A stretch of 64,000 nt of DNA from Agromyces marinus (GCF_021442325.1 NZ_CP087879.1:3138017-3202016), one strand, 5' to 3'. Shown: positions 34,675 through 45,122, counted from the first letter of the stretch. Program-made: numbers and translations. The notes: a model not told the origin generated them from the letters alone.

Positions 34675-35982
34675 TCAGAGCGCCTTGAACACGATGACGT
34701 TGTCGGCCTCCCACACGCGCAGCACGGGCATGCCGGCGATCGGGCTGCCCGGGTCCTCGGCGGCCGCGGGGTTGACGGTGTCGTTCGCCCCGATGACGAG
34801 CACCACGGTCGTCGCGGCGAGGTCGTCGTTGATCTCGTCCATCTCCTCGACGATGTCGTAGGGCACCTTCGCCTCGGCGAGGAGCACGTTCATGTGGCCG
34901 GGCAGGCGCCCGGCCACGGGGTGGATGCCGAAGCGAACGTCGATTCCGCGCTCGCGCAGCTTCGCCGTGAGCTCGGCGACGGGGTACTGGGCCTGCGCGA
35001 CGGCCATGCCGTACCCGGGCGTGATGACCACGCTCGACGCGTTCGAGAGCAGCTCGGCGGCATCCGTCACCGTGATCTCGCGGTGCTCGCCCGACTGCTG
35101 GTCGTCCTTGCTCGGCGCCGCGATGCCGAAGCCGCCGGCGATGACCGAGAGGAACGACCGGTTCATCGCCTTGCACATGATGTACGAGAGGTAGGCACCG
35201 GAGGCGCCGACGAGCGCACCGGTGACGATGAGCAGGTCGTTGTTCAGCAGGAAGCCGGCCGCGGCCGCGGCCCACCCGGAGTAGCTGTTGAGCATCGACA
35301 CGACGACGGGCATGTCGCCGCCGCCGATGGAGGCCACGAGGTGCCAGCCGAGCGCGAGCGAGAGCGCGGTGACGACGACGAGCAGCCACATCTGGGTGTC
35401 CGCGACGTACCAGACGGTGAGTCCGAGGAACGCGACGACCGCGCCGAGGTTGAGCGCGTTCTTGCCGGGCAGCACGAGCGGGGCGGACTTCATGCGCGCC
35501 GAGAGCTTGAGGAACGCGACGATCGATCCGGTGAACGTCACGCCGCCGATGAAGACGCCGATGAAGACCTCGGCGTGGTGGATGTCGAGCAGCGCACCCT
35601 CGAGGTGGGGCTCGGCGAGGGCGCCGTTCCAACCGACGAGGACGGCGGCGAGGCCGACGAAGCTGTGCAGCAGGGCGATCAGCTGCGGCATCTCGGTCAT
35701 CTGGACCCGTCGGGCGCGCCACAGGCCGATGCCGGCTCCGACGAGGACCGTGACGACCAGGAGCACGAGGCCGGTGACGCCCGCGGGCGAGTCGAGCGCG
35801 TCGTGGAAGGTCAGCCAGACCGTCGCGGCGAGCGCGATCGCCATGCCGGCGATGCCGTAGGTGACACCCCGTCTGGCGGTTTCGTGCTTGCTGAGCCCCG
35901 CGAGGCTCAGGATGAACAGCAGCGCGGCGACCAGGTACGCGGCGCCGGCGATGGATTCGGGGGTGATGAGGCTTTCGGACAC
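34675..35982 (-). CDS. pntB: NAD(P) transhydrogenase, beta subunit
   Basis: This 435-residue subunit has about nine membrane segments in the first 260 residues, then an NADP-binding domain III containing [57 protein letters not shown] and the C-terminal [14 protein letters not shown]. PntAB moves protons across the membrane while passing hydride from NADH to NADP, supplying NADPH. GTG 35982 has GGAG upstream. It follows pntA by 70 bases in the same operon. Confidence 0.96.
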   Translation of the reverse strand: MSESLITPESIAGAAYLVAALLFILSLAGLSKHETARRGVTYGIAGMAIALAATVWLTFHDALDSPAGVTGLVLLVVTVLVGAGIGLWRARRVQMTEMPQLIALLHSFVGLAAVLVGWNGALAEPHLEGALLDIHHAEVFIGVFIGGVTFTGSIVAFLKLSARMKSAPLVLPGKNALNLGAVVAFLGLTVWYVADTQMWLLVVVTALSLALGWHLVASIGGGDMPVVVSMLNSYSGWAAAAAGFLLNNDLLIVTGALVGASGAYLSYIMCKAMNRSFLSVIAGGFGIAAPSKDDQQSGEHREITVTDAAELLSNASSVVITPGYGMAVAQAQYPVAELTAKLRERGIDVRFGIHPVAGRLPGHMNVLLAEAKVPYDIVEEMDEINDDLAATTVVLVIGANDTVNPAAAEDPGSPIAGMPVLRVWEADNVIVFKAL

Positions 35983-36052
35983 GAGCGGGTCTCCTCGGGG
36001 GAACGGACGAACGAGATGGGTTCGGGGTCGGCCGGCGCACCGGCCCATCGGG

Positions 36053-37609
36053 TCACGTCGTGGGACGGTCGCCCTTGGCGAACATGCCGAGCATGCGCCG
36101 GGTCACCGCGAACCCTCCGAAGATGTTGATGCTCGCGATCAGGATGGCGATCGCCGAGAGCACCTGGACCACCGGCACCGGGCTCGTCACCTGCAGGATC
36201 GCGCCGACGATGATGATGCCCGAGATCGCGTTCGTCACGCTCATGAGCGGGGTGTGCAGCGCGTGCGCGACCTTGCCGATCACGTAGAAGCCGACGACGA
36301 TCGCGAGCGCGAGCACCGTGAAGTGCTGCGGCAGCGGCGGCGGTGCGATCGCGTTGATCGCGAACAGGGCGAGGATGCCGACGCCGATGAGCGCCGCCCG
36401 GCCACCGGCCGAGAGCTTCTTCCTGGGCTTGGCAGCGGATGCCGCGGCATCCGCTGCACTCGACGCCGGCGCGGCAGGCGCCGCCGAGACCTGCACGGGC
36501 GGCGGCGGCCAGGTGACCTCGCCGTCGCGCACGACGGTCACCGACCGCTGCACGATGTCGTCGAAGTCGAGCACGAGCTGCCCGTCCTTGCCCGGCGTGA
36601 CGAGCTTGACGAGGTTCACGAGGTTCGTGCCGTAGAGCTGCGACGCCTGCGCGGGCAGACGCGAGGCGAGGTCGGTGTACCCGAGGATCACGACGCCGTT
36701 GTCGGTCACGACGCGCTCGCCCGCGACCGAGCCCTCGACGTTGCCGCCCTGGCCCGCCGCCATGTCGACGATGACGCTGCCGGGCTTCATGCTCGCGACA
36801 TCCGCCGCCGTGATCAGCCGCGGCGCAGGCCGTCCGGGGATGAGCGCGGTCGTCACGATGATGTCGACGTCGGCGGCCTGCTCGGAGTAGATCTCGGCCG
36901 CGCGCCGGTCGTACGCCTCGCTCGTGGCCTTCGCGTACCCGTCCGTGGACTGCTCGACCTCGACCTCGACCTTCAGGTACTCGCCGCCGATCGACTTGAC
37001 CTGGTCGGCGACCTCGGGGCGGGGGTCGGTCGCACGCACGATCGCGCCGAGGCTGGATGCCGCACCGATCGCCGCGAGGCCCGCGACGCCCGCACCGGCG
37101 ACGAGCACCTTCGCGGGCGGTACCTTCCCGGCCGCGGTGACCTGCCCGGTGAAGAAGCGTCCGAACTCGTGCGCGGCCTCGATGACGGCGCGGTACCCGG
37201 CGATGTTCGCCATCGAGCTCAGCACGTCCATCGACTGCGCGCGCGAGATGCGCGGGACGGCGTCGAGCGCGAGCGCCGTGACCCCGCGCGCGGCGAGGGC
37301 TTCGAGCAGATCGGGGCGCAGGGCCGGGCTGAGCAGACTGACGAGCGTCGCGCCGGGCTCGAGCAACGCGATCTCATCGGGCGTCGGGGCGTTGACCTTG
37401 AGGACGATGGGCGAGGAGAACGCGGCCTCGCGGGTGACGAGCACCGCGCCGGCGTCGGCGTACGCGGCATCCGGGTACGCGCTGTCGGCCCCCGCACCCG
37501 CCTCGACGGCGACCTCGTAGCCGAGCCCGATCAACTGCTTCACGGTCGCCGGCGTGGCGGCGACCCTTGCTTCCGTGCCCTGCTCGTGGACGACGCCGAT
37601 GCGCGTCAT
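36053..37609 (-). CDS. pntA: NAD(P) transhydrogenase, alpha subunit (fused alpha1-alpha2)
   Basis: This 518-residue alpha subunit is in one piece. The NAD-binding domain I (about 1-375) contains [22 protein letters not shown] and [20 protein letters not shown]. An Ala/Pro-rich linker (about 375-405) and three membrane helices (about 408-500) with [19 protein letters not shown] follow. Many actinobacteria split alpha into two genes; here it is fused. The linker codons contain a perfect 26-base palindrome (36432-36457). A direct-repeat pair lies upstream at 37674-37698. Confidence 0.96.
   Translation of the reverse strand: MTRIGVVHEQGTEARVAATPATVKQLIGLGYEVAVEAGAGADSAYPDAAYADAGAVLVTREAAFSSPIVLKVNAPTPDEIALLEPGATLVSLLSPALRPDLLEALAARGVTALALDAVPRISRAQSMDVLSSMANIAGYRAVIEAAHEFGRFFTGQVTAAGKVPPAKVLVAGAGVAGLAAIGAASSLGAIVRATDPRPEVADQVKSIGGEYLKVEVEVEQSTDGYAKATSEAYDRRAAEIYSEQAADVDIIVTTALIPGRPAPRLITAADVASMKPGSVIVDMAAGQGGNVEGSVAGERVVTDNGVVILGYTDLASRLPAQASQLYGTNLVNLVKLVTPGKDGQLVLDFDDIVQRSVTVVRDGEVTWPPPPVQVSAAPAAPASSAADAAASAAKPRKKLSAGGRAALIGVGILALFAINAIAPPPLPQHFTVLALAIVVGFYVIGKVAHALHTPLMSVTNAISGIIIVGAILQVTSPVPVVQVLSAIAILIASINIFGGFAVTRRMLGMFAKGDRPTT
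36432..36457. repeat. Perfect 26-base palindrome in the pntA linker
   Basis: GCAGCGGATGCCG and its exact reverse complement stand back to back with no loop. Both halves contain the window-wide GGATGCC word. It encodes part of the Ala/Ser/Asp linker. Confidence 0.95.
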
Positions 37610-37673
37610 GCGTACTCCTTCCGGCTGCGGGCCGGTGGCGTCGCCGCCGGCCGCGCGAGGCCGTACCTCGTGG

Positions 37674-37698
37674 ACGGGTCTGTGTGAACGGGTCTGTG
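37674..37698 (-). promoter_or_regulatory. Direct repeat upstream of pntA (possible operator)
   Basis: ACGGGTCTGTG occurs at 37674-37684 and again at 37688-37698, 14 bases apart. It lies about 65 bases before the pntA start in the 341-base pntA/iclR divergent spacer. It could bind a regulator. The rest of the spacer shows no gene. Confidence 0.5.
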
Positions 37699-37869
37699 CG
37701 AGTCCGCCGTCCGGCAGGTTCCGGAGCCGCGACGCTGCTGCACGCGATCACCATATGTCGACGGATGCCATGAACTCCACGATTTCGCGCCCCGGAAGGT
37801 GGAAAGTCCGTCGGTTCTTCCGCGAATCGGAATCCGCACCCCCGAAGGCGCCCGCGCGCCACGCGTGCG

Positions 37870-37898
37870 TTCGGGTTCCGCGCGGCGCGTTCTACTAT
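37870..37898 (+). promoter_or_regulatory. Likely promoter of the IclR gene
   Basis: TTCGGG (37870-37875) and TACTAT (37893-37898) are separated by 17 bases, about 50 bases upstream of GTG 37951. Confidence 0.5.
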
Positions 37899-37950
37899 CG
37901 AGCGGGGAGTCGCGGCATCCGCTCGACCCCGACGGAGGGAAGGCCGGGCA

Positions 37951-38667
37951 GTGCAGGCATCCAGACCAGCCGCCGCCGCGGGCTCGCAGACGCTGAGCCG
38001 CGGCATCCGCGTGCTCGAGGTCCTCGCCGACGCCGACCGGAACCTCTCGATCGACGAGGTCGCCGCAGGCCTCGGCGTGCACCGCTCGGTCGCCTACCGA
38101 CTCGTGCGCACGCTCGAGGAGCACGGCCTCGTCGCCCGCGACGCCGCCGGCCGGCTCCTCCTCGGCACCGGACTCGCCGCGCTCGCCTCGGGGGTTTCCC
38201 GCGACCTCCAACAGATCGCGCTGCCCGAACTCTCCGCGGTCGCAGACGACCTCGGCATGACCTGCCTCGTCGCGGTCCTCGTCGACTCCGACGAGGCCGT
38301 CACCCTGATCAGCGCCGCCCCCAGGCAATCGACGGCGGTCGTGTCGTACCGCCCGGGCCACCGGCATCCGATCACGCGCGGCGGACCGGGCAAGGCGATC
38401 CTCCTCGCGATGCCCGAGAGCGACTGGCCGCGCGGCATCACCGACGACCTGCGCCGCGAACTCGAGGAGAGCCGCGCGCGCGGGTTCGCGCTCAGCCACG
38501 ACGAGGTCGTGCCCTCGCTCCGGTCGGTCGCGGTTCCGCTCATCCTGCCGGGCCAGCCCCCGGCGGCCGTCGCCGCCATCCACGTGTCGCTCGCGAAGCC
38601 CGAAGACGAGATCGCCGAGCGGCTCGCCGCGACGGCCCGCCGCATCGCGCGCAGCCACGGGGCCTGA
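37951..38667 (+). CDS. IclR family transcriptional regulator
   Basis: The product is a 238-residue regulator. The N-terminal winged helix reads SRGIRVLEVLADADRNLSIDEVAAGLGVHRSVAYRLVRTLEEHG, and a C-terminal IclR effector domain contains PELSAVADDLGMTCLVAVL and HPITRGGPGKAILLAMPE. Such proteins usually control catabolism of aromatic or carboxylic compounds. The flavin monooxygenase gene 0.5 kb away is a plausible target but not proven. GTG 37951 is preceded by GGAGGGAAGG. Confidence 0.92.
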   Translation: MQASRPAAAAGSQTLSRGIRVLEVLADADRNLSIDEVAAGLGVHRSVAYRLVRTLEEHGLVARDAAGRLLLGTGLAALASGVSRDLQQIALPELSAVADDLGMTCLVAVLVDSDEAVTLISAAPRQSTAVVSYRPGHRHPITRGGPGKAILLAMPESDWPRGITDDLRRELEESRARGFALSHDEVVPSLRSVAVPLILPGQPPAAVAAIHVSLAKPEDEIAERLAATARRIARSHGA

Positions 38668-38710
38668 CCCCCGCGGGCGTCGGACTCTGGCCGTGCGGCG
38701 CGAACACGCC

Positions 38711-38727
38711 TAGGGTGTCGGAGCATG
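38711..38727 (+). promoter_or_regulatory. Leaderless promoter of the GerW-like gene
   Basis: TAGGGT (38711-38716) is 8 bases before ATG 38725. Confidence 0.55.
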
Positions 38728-39093
38728 GGGAAGCTCACTGAGAACCTGGCGGAATCGGTCCCTGCGTGGGGCGCGAAGATCGCCTACGGGGAGAAGACGA
38801 CGATCGACGGGCAGGAGGTCGTTCCGGTCGCGCTCGTCGGCTTCGGGTTCGGTGCGGGCGAGGGCTCGGGCGAGATGCCCGAGGCCGGCAGGCCCGTCGC
38901 CGGCAGGGGCGAGGGCAGCGGAGGCGGAGGCGGCGGCTTCTCCCTCCCCATCGGTGCCTACATCAACGGCCCCGACGGGCTCGCGTTCCGCGCCAACACG
39001 ATCGCACTCGCGATCGTGTTGGTGCCGCTCGTGACGGCGATCGGCGGGGCGCTCGCGCTCATCGTCGGAGCGTCGCGGTTCCGCCTCCGCTGA
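38725..39093 (+). CDS. GerW/YtfJ-like protein
   Basis: The 122-residue protein resembles the GerW (YtfJ) family: TENLAESVPAWGAKIAYGEKTTIDGQEVVPVALVGFGFGAGEG, a Gly-rich central stretch (GEGSGGGGGG), FSLPIGAYINGPDGLAFRANT, and a C-terminal membrane helix (about 95-118). GerW is a spore germination protein in Bacillus, but homologues are widespread in non-sporulating actinobacteria with unknown roles. It is a single gene with a leaderless promoter, convergent with the monooxygenase gene. Confidence 0.82.
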   Translation: MGKLTENLAESVPAWGAKIAYGEKTTIDGQEVVPVALVGFGFGAGEGSGEMPEAGRPVAGRGEGSGGGGGGFSLPIGAYINGPDGLAFRANTIALAIVLVPLVTAIGGALALIVGASRFRLR

Positions 39094-39148
39094 CGCGCCG
39101 CGACCGGCGCCGGGCCCGCTTCCGACTCCGCCGCCGCTGCCACGGCGC

Positions 39149-41065
39149 TCAGGCGGGCAGCAGGTGCCGGGCGAAGAACTCGGCGAGCTCATCGGTCGCG
39201 CCGAGCGGCAGCACGTGCGCGACGTACTGGTCGGGCCGCACGACGACGACCGCGCCGCCCCGCGAGATGCCGCGCTCGGCGAAGATGTCGGTCGGGCACC
39301 ACACGCTCGGCCCCGCGGCGAACACCTTCTCCCAGTCCATGAGCCCGAGCGGGCCCGTCTTCGGCCGGAAGAGCTCGGGCGCGGCCATGATGTCGACGCC
39401 CTCGTGGGCCTGCTGGTAGATCACCTTGACGTCGAACACCGCGTCGACGTCGCCCCCGTCCGGCGTGTACCGCGACAGCGGCGCGTCGGGCGCCGACATC
39501 CGCTCAGCCCATTCAGCGAGAGCGGATGCCTCGCCGGCGGCGGGCGCATCGGCGAACGCGTAGACCCGCCACCGTCCGTCGGCCTTCGCGTGGTGGCCCA
39601 GGTGCACGACGTTCCCGTCGCACACGAGCGACACCGGTGAGGACTTGAAGCGCATGCCGATCGGGAACCCGGTGGCGAGCGCCTGGTGGGTCGCGTCGCC
39701 GGTGATCATCGACGGGCCGTAGTGCGTCATGAACCCCGACGGGAACTCGGCCGTGCCGAGGTAGTGCTTGGCCAGTTCCTGCGGATCCGAGATCTCCTCC
39801 GGCTTGCGCGCCATGAGCGAGGACCACTCCCGGTCGAAGTCGATGAGCTGTTGCGCGACCGGCTGCCGCTCCGCCGAGTAGGTCGCGAGCAGGTCGGCCG
39901 GCGCACGGCCGGCGACGACCGAGCCGAGCTTCCACCCGAGGTTGAACCCGTCCTGCATCGAGACGTTCATGCCCTGCCCGGCCTTCGCGCTGTGCGTGTG
40001 GCACGCGTCACCGGTGAGGAACACGCGCGGAGCGGCATCCGCCCCCTCACTGGTGACGGACACAGCCCGGTCGTCGAAGTGGTCGGTGACCCGATGGCCG
40101 ACCTCGTAGACGCTGAACCAGGCCACGTCGCGCACGTCGAGCGTGTACGGGTTCAGGATGTCGTTGGCCTTGGCGATGATCGTCTCGATCGGCGTCTTGC
40201 GCACCTCGTGGGTGTCGTCGGCCACCTCGCCGAGGTCGATGTACATGCGACAGAGGTACCCGCCCTCGCGGGGGATGTGCAGGATGTTGCCCGCCGAGGA
40301 GTTGATCGCGCACTTGGTGCGCCAGTCGGGGAAGTCGGTGTTCACGACCACGTCCATGACGCCCCACGCGTGCGCCGAGAAGCCGCCGACGTGCTTGCGC
40401 CCGATCGCGTCGCGCACCCGGCTGCGGGCGCCGTCGCAGCCCGCGACGTACTTGGCGCGCACGATGCGCTCCTCGCCCTCGCGCTCCCCGGCGGTGTAGC
40501 GCACGCGCACCTCGACGGGGTACTCGCCCGCCGCCTCGGAGCCCTCGTCGTGCACGGTGAGGCCGACGAACTCGATGCCGTAGTCGGGCACCATCCGCCC
40601 GGGACCGTTGGCGGCCGCCTCGGCGAAGTAGTCGAGCACGCGCGCCTGGTTGACGATGAGGTGCGGGAACTCGCTGATCTTGTAGCCGTAGTCCTCGGTG
40701 CGGGAGGTCCGGATGATCTTCGCCGGGTCGGCCGGGTCGGGGCCCCAGAAGTTCATGTAGCCGATGTTGTAGGCCTCGGCGATGATCCGCTCGGCGAACC
40801 CGAACGCCTGGAACGTCTCGACGCTGCGCGGCTGGATGCCGTCGGCCTGGCCGAGCACGAGTCGCCCGTCACGGCGTTCGATGACGCGGGTGACGACGTC
40901 GGGGTACTGCGAGAGCTGCGCGCCGAGCAGCATCCCGGCCGGGCCCGAGCCGACGACGAGCACGTCGACCTCGTCGGGCAGCTCCTCGGGCCGGTCGATG
41001 CCGACCCCGGCAGCGGGCTTCACCCGCGGGTCTCCGGACACGTATCCGTGGTGGTGGAACTGCAC
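39149..41065 (-). CDS. FAD-dependent aromatic monooxygenase (phenol 2-monooxygenase-like)
   Basis: This 638-residue flavoprotein is in the PHBH/phenol hydroxylase family. The FAD-binding GxGxxG is in VDVLVVGSGPAGMLLGAQL (about 35-53), the second FAD motif is in RVFLTGDACHTHSAKAGQGMN, and the C-terminal thioredoxin-like domain (about 450-638) is present. It hydroxylates a phenolic ring using NADPH and oxygen. The GTG at 41065 (VQFHHHGYVSGDPRV) has AGGAG upstream and matches the usual family start. The substrate is unknown. Confidence 0.92.
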   Translation of the reverse strand: MQFHHHGYVSGDPRVKPAAGVGIDRPEELPDEVDVLVVGSGPAGMLLGAQLSQYPDVVTRVIERRDGRLVLGQADGIQPRSVETFQAFGFAERIIAEAYNIGYMNFWGPDPADPAKIIRTSRTEDYGYKISEFPHLIVNQARVLDYFAEAAANGPGRMVPDYGIEFVGLTVHDEGSEAAGEYPVEVRVRYTAGEREGEERIVRAKYVAGCDGARSRVRDAIGRKHVGGFSAHAWGVMDVVVNTDFPDWRTKCAINSSAGNILHIPREGGYLCRMYIDLGEVADDTHEVRKTPIETIIAKANDILNPYTLDVRDVAWFSVYEVGHRVTDHFDDRAVSVTSEGADAAPRVFLTGDACHTHSAKAGQGMNVSMQDGFNLGWKLGSVVAGRAPADLLATYSAERQPVAQQLIDFDREWSSLMARKPEEISDPQELAKHYLGTAEFPSGFMTHYGPSMITGDATHQALATGFPIGMRFKSSPVSLVCDGNVVHLGHHAKADGRWRVYAFADAPAAGEASALAEWAERMSAPDAPLSRYTPDGGDVDAVFDVKVIYQQAHEGVDIMAAPELFRPKTGPLGLMDWEKVFAAGPSVWCPTDIFAERGISRGGAVVVVRPDQYVAHVLPLGATDELAEFFARHLLPA

Positions 41066-41089
41066 CGTCGGGCTCCTCACGTCGTCGTG

Positions 41090-41123
41090 TGATCGATGCT
41101 GCGTGATCGATACTGTGATCGAT
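41090..41123 (-). promoter_or_regulatory. Three direct repeats of ATCGATCAC upstream of the monooxygenase
   Basis: TGATCGAT occurs at 41090-41097, 41104-41111 and 41116-41123 (ATCGATCAC on the minus strand), spaced 14 and 12 bases apart. An AT-rich ATCGATAATCGAA follows. The array lies within 60 bases of the start codon, overlapping the likely promoter. It looks like an operator for a repressor or activator; the IclR protein encoded at 37951 is one candidate. Confidence 0.7.
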
Positions 41124-41226
41124 AATCGAACAGACCATTCGGTTATCGCGCGGATGCATGGTATGCCGCGTCGCCCTGCGGCACAACTCGCAGGGTCGAC
41201 GCAGGACCGCGCGGGGCCGAGGTGGA

Positions 41227-41258
41227 GCGTGCGGCCCGTCGGGGGACGGGCCGCACGC
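41227..41258 (-). terminator. Terminator hairpin after dnaB
   Basis: GCGTGCGGCCCGTC (41227-41240) pairs perfectly with GACGGGCCGCACGC (41245-41258) across a GGGG loop, 15 bases past the dnaB stop. Confidence 0.85.
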
Positions 41259-41273
41259 GTGGGGGCAGCTGCG

Positions 41274-42647
<1,374 letters not shown>

Positions 42648-42811
42648 GTGCTACCTCCGCTCGCCGGTCATCCCCGGAACATCTCGTGATCCAGTCCTAC
42701 CGCGGGCCTCCGACAGGGGCGCGCGGGAGCCGATCGCGGGGGTTCGGACGGGCTGGGTCGGACGGGACTGACTCACCATAGGGAAGGGCTTCACGCCGAC
42801 ACAAGCCGCCC

Positions 42812-43039
42812 TGTGGATAACTCTGTGGAAGATGTGCGAGAAACGCCGTGGATCATGTGCACACCGCCTGTGGAAAACTGTGGAATTCGTGTGAATTACA
42901 CGGGTTGAATTCTGATCTGACCAGGGGATTCATCTACTCACACCTGTGGGGGAAAAGTTCTTCGGAACCCTCCGCCGCGCGGCTGCTCACCTGTGCACAA
43001 ACCTGAGGACAGATCCCCGAAATGAGGACTTGTGGAGAC
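42812..43039 (+). other. Cluster of DnaA-box-like TGTGGAWAA sequences
   Basis: A perfect DnaA box TGTGGATAA at 42812-42820 is followed in the same orientation by TGTGGAAGA (42824-42832), TGTGGAAAA (42869-42877), TGTGGAATT (42879-42887) and TTGTGGAGA (43031-43039). Looser forms lie near 42847, 42944 and 42991. They fill the 475-base dnaB-rplI spacer, the most AT-rich part of this region, together with the inverted repeat GTGTGAATTACAC. No gene is supported here. It looks like a DnaA binding region 20 kb from dnaA. Confidence 0.65.
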
Positions 43040-43071
43040 GACTCTCCGGGGTGTAAAGAGCCGCGAAAACG

Positions 43072-43108
43072 ACGACGCGGCGGGGGCATCAGCCCACCGC
43101 CGCGTCGT
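43072..43108 (-). terminator. Terminator hairpin after rplI
   Basis: ACGACGCGGCGG (43072-43083) pairs perfectly with CCGCCGCGTCGT (43097-43108), with extra GGG/CCC pairs inside, 15 bases past the rplI stop. Confidence 0.85.
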
Positions 43109-43122
43109 GCGTCGGAATGCGA

Positions 43123-43575
43123 CTACTTCGCCGCGACCACCTGGAGGGTGATCGTCGCGGAGACGTCCTCCCGGAGGCGGACGGTGACCGCGTGGTCGCC
43201 GACCGACTTCACCGGGGCGGAGAACTCCACCTTGCGCTTGTCGATCGAGCCCAGGCCGGCGTCGGCGACGGCTGCCGCGACATCCGCCGGCTTGACCGAG
43301 CCGAAGAGACGGCCGCCGAGGCCGGCCTTGACCGGCAGGCGGACCTTGCCCTCTTCGAGCTTCGCCTTGAACGACTGCGCGTCCTCGAGCGAGTGCAGCT
43401 CGCGCGCAGCGCGCGCAGCCTTGATCTGGTCGACCTGCTTCTGGCCGCCGCGAGTCCACGGCGTGGCGAAGCCCTGGGGGACGAGGTAGTTGCGGGCGTA
43501 CCCGTTCTTGACCTCGACCACGTCGCCGGCTGCGCCGAGACCCGTGACCTCGTGCGTGAGGATAACCTTTGCCAT
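43123..43575 (-). CDS. rplI: 50S ribosomal protein L9
   Basis: This 150-residue L9 is of full length. The N-terminal rRNA-binding domain reads [20 protein letters not shown] then [16 protein letters not shown], a long connecting helix follows (about 41-75), and the C-terminal domain contains [28 protein letters not shown]. It is last in the rpsF-ssb-rpsR-rplI operon, the usual bacterial order. ATG 43575 follows the rpsR stop by 11 bases. Confidence 0.97.
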   Translation of the reverse strand: MAKVILTHEVTGLGAAGDVVEVKNGYARNYLVPQGFATPWTRGGQKQVDQIKAARAARELHSLEDAQSFKAKLEEGKVRLPVKAGLGGRLFGSVKPADVAAAVADAGLGSIDKRKVEFSAPVKSVGDHAVTVRLREDVSATITLQVVAAK

Positions 43576-43586
43576 TGTCGTGCTCC

Positions 43587-43841
43587 TTAGCGGCCGGAGC
43601 CCGAGTAGGGCAGGAGCGCCATCTCGCGCGCGTTCTTCACTGCGCGGGCGATGAGGCGCTGCTCCTGCACGGAGACACCGGTGATGCGGCGGGCGCGGAT
43701 CTTGCCGCGCTCCGAGATGAACTTCCGAAGGGTCGCGACATCCTTGTAGTCGATGATGCCGACCTTGACGGACTTCGCGGGGGCGGCGTTCTTCGCGCCC
43801 TTCCGCGGCTTGCGGCGGTCGCCGCTGCTCTTTCCAGCCAT
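43587..43841 (-). CDS. rpsR: 30S ribosomal protein S18
   Basis: This 84-residue S18 has a short basic N-terminus, then [53 protein letters not shown], the whole conserved core (given here in overlapping parts: [34 protein letters not shown]). No zinc-binding cysteines are present, so it is the zinc-free form, which agrees with the zinc-free S14/L33/L28 set. It pairs with S6 on the 30S platform. Confidence 0.96.
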   Translation of the reverse strand: MAGKSSGDRRKPRKGAKNAAPAKSVKVGIIDYKDVATLRKFISERGKIRARRITGVSVQEQRLIARAVKNAREMALLPYSGSGR

Positions 43842-43877
43842 GGATCTTTCCTGTCGTGTGTGAGTTTCGGGTGCGAG

Positions 43878-43897
43878 CGGATGCCGCGTGGCATCCG
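43878..43897 (-). terminator. Inverted CGGATGCC pair between ssb and rpsR
   Basis: CGGATGCC (43878-43885) pairs with GGCATCCG (43890-43897) across GCGT, 17 bases past the ssb stop. It may attenuate transcription or protect mRNA rather than fully terminate, as rpsR is probably co-transcribed. Confidence 0.5.
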
Positions 43898-43913
43898 TCG
43901 CCGGCCTGACGGC

Positions 43914-44432
43914 CTAGAAGGGCGTCTCGTCGCCGTAGTTGGTGCCCGGGGTGTTCCAGACGTCGCCGCCGCCCGAGGACTGCGCGGGAGCGCTCGGCGC
44001 CCACGCGTCATCCGACTGCTGCTGGCCGCCCCCGAGGGAGCCGCCTCCGCCGCCGACGCCGCGGTTGGACTGGGCGCGCGTCACGGACGCGGTGGCGTAG
44101 CGCAGGCTCGGGCCGATCTCGTCGACCTCGAGCTCGATGCTCGTGCGCTTCTCGCCTTCCTTCGTCTCGTAGGAACGCTGCCTGAGACGCCCCTGCGCGA
44201 CGACCCGGGTTCCCTTGGTGAGCGACCCGGCGACGTGCTCGGCGAATTCACGCCAGCAGCTCGCGCGCAGGAAGAGGGCCTCGCCGTCCTTCCACTCGTT
44301 CGCCTGACGGTCGAACGTGCGGGGCGTCGACGCGATCGTGAAGTTCGCGACAGCCAGCCCGGACTGCGTGTAGCGCAGCTCGGGGTCGGCGGTGAGGTTG
44401 CCCACCACGGTGATGACGGTCTCGCCGGCCAT
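43914..44432 (-). CDS. ssb: Single-stranded DNA-binding protein
   Basis: This 172-residue SSB has an OB-fold of about 110 residues ([56 protein letters not shown]). A glycine/glutamine-rich linker follows, and the tail ends in DETPF, the acidic partner-binding tip (DDxxF type). It coats single-stranded DNA in replication and repair. It lies between rpsF and rpsR as in most bacteria, 5 bases after the rpsF stop. Confidence 0.97.
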   Translation of the reverse strand: MAGETVITVVGNLTADPELRYTQSGLAVANFTIASTPRTFDRQANEWKDGEALFLRASCWREFAEHVAGSLTKGTRVVAQGRLRQRSYETKEGEKRTSIELEVDEIGPSLRYATASVTRAQSNRGVGGGGGSLGGGQQQSDDAWAPSAPAQSSGGGDVWNTPGTNYGDETPF

Positions 44433-44437
44433 GAGGA

Positions 44438-44809
44438 CTAGGCGTCCTTCTTCGCCGCTGCGGTCGCCTTCTTCGCGGCCCGCTTGGCCTCTTCCGCCTT
44501 GACCTTCTCGGCCCGGGCGACAGCCTCTTCGGTGCGGAGGACCTTGGTGCGCATGATCGCCTCGCTGAGGTTCAGCTGGCGGTCGAGCTCGTTGGTCGTG
44601 GCCGACTCGGCGGTGAAGTTCACGACGGCGTAGATGCCCTCGGACTTCTTGTCGATCTCGTATGCCAGGCGACGCTTGCCCCAGATGTCGACGTTGTCGA
44701 CCGATCCGCCGTCCTTGCGGATGACGTTGAGGAACTTGTCGAGGCTGGGAGCAACGGTGCGCTCGTCGATCGACGGATCGAGGATGACCATCAGCTCGTA
44801 CTGATGCAT
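44438..44809 (-). CDS. rpsF: 30S ribosomal protein S6
   Basis: This 123-residue S6 begins [19 protein letters not shown] and contains [26 protein letters not shown], followed by an actinobacterial lysine/alanine-rich C-terminal tail. The start at 44809 has AAGGAGG upstream; a longer reading from 45106 is non-coding. A leader of about 100 bases contains a hairpin (44838-44856). It is the first gene of the operon. Confidence 0.97.
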   Translation of the reverse strand: MHQYELMVILDPSIDERTVAPSLDKFLNVIRKDGGSVDNVDIWGKRRLAYEIDKKSEGIYAVVNFTAESATTNELDRQLNLSEAIMRTKVLRTEEAVARAEKVKAEEAKRAAKKATAAAKKDA

Positions 44810-44837
44810 GACAGACCCACCTCCTTCGGACTCAGCG

Positions 44838-44856
44838 GTCGCAGACGTTCTGCGAC
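44838..44856 (-). promoter_or_regulatory. Hairpin in the rpsF leader
   Basis: GTCGCAG (44838-44844) pairs with CTGCGAC (44850-44856). It sits just upstream of the rpsF ribosome binding site. S6:S18-binding leader motifs are known for rpsF mRNAs in many bacteria, and this could be one, but the key CCG bulge was not verified. Confidence 0.35.
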
Positions 44857-44917
44857 AGGAGGGTGTACATGCGTTGTTCCGCGGAGGCCCGGAGTCGGGC
44901 ACGCAGACAACCTGCCA

Positions 44918-44923
44918 AGTGTA
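44918..44923 (-). promoter_or_regulatory. Likely -10 box of the rpsF operon
   Basis: The minus strand reads TTACACT, with TACACT as -10, about 109 bases before the start. The 313-base spacer upstream also holds a palindromic element (45042-45109). Confidence 0.45.
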
Positions 44924-45041
44924 ACGGATGCCGCTGGCTCGCGCACATCGCACGTGCTCGCCTGCGCCGCGTGCCGCGCGCGTCGGCCGCCCCTCCCCGC
45001 GCCTCCCCGCGCCCGAACTGCCGCACCCTGCCTCCTTCCGT

Positions 45042-45109
45042 CGAGTGATACCCCTGTCGCCGAGTGTTGCCGATTCAGCGGTATCACTCGGCGATAGGGG
45101 TATCACTCG
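45042..45109. repeat. Palindromic CGAGTG element, copy 1 (after the AbiEi-like gene)
   Basis: The arms CGAGTGATACCCCTGTCGCC... (45042-45066) and its complement (45085-45109) are 25 bases long with one mismatch, around an 18-base loop. Each arm begins and ends with CGAGTG. It lies 13 bases past the stop of the AbiEi-like gene and so could terminate it. Copy 2 at 46222-46289 shares both ends of the arms. Confidence 0.85.
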
Positions 45110-45122
45110 GTGGCGGACCGGC

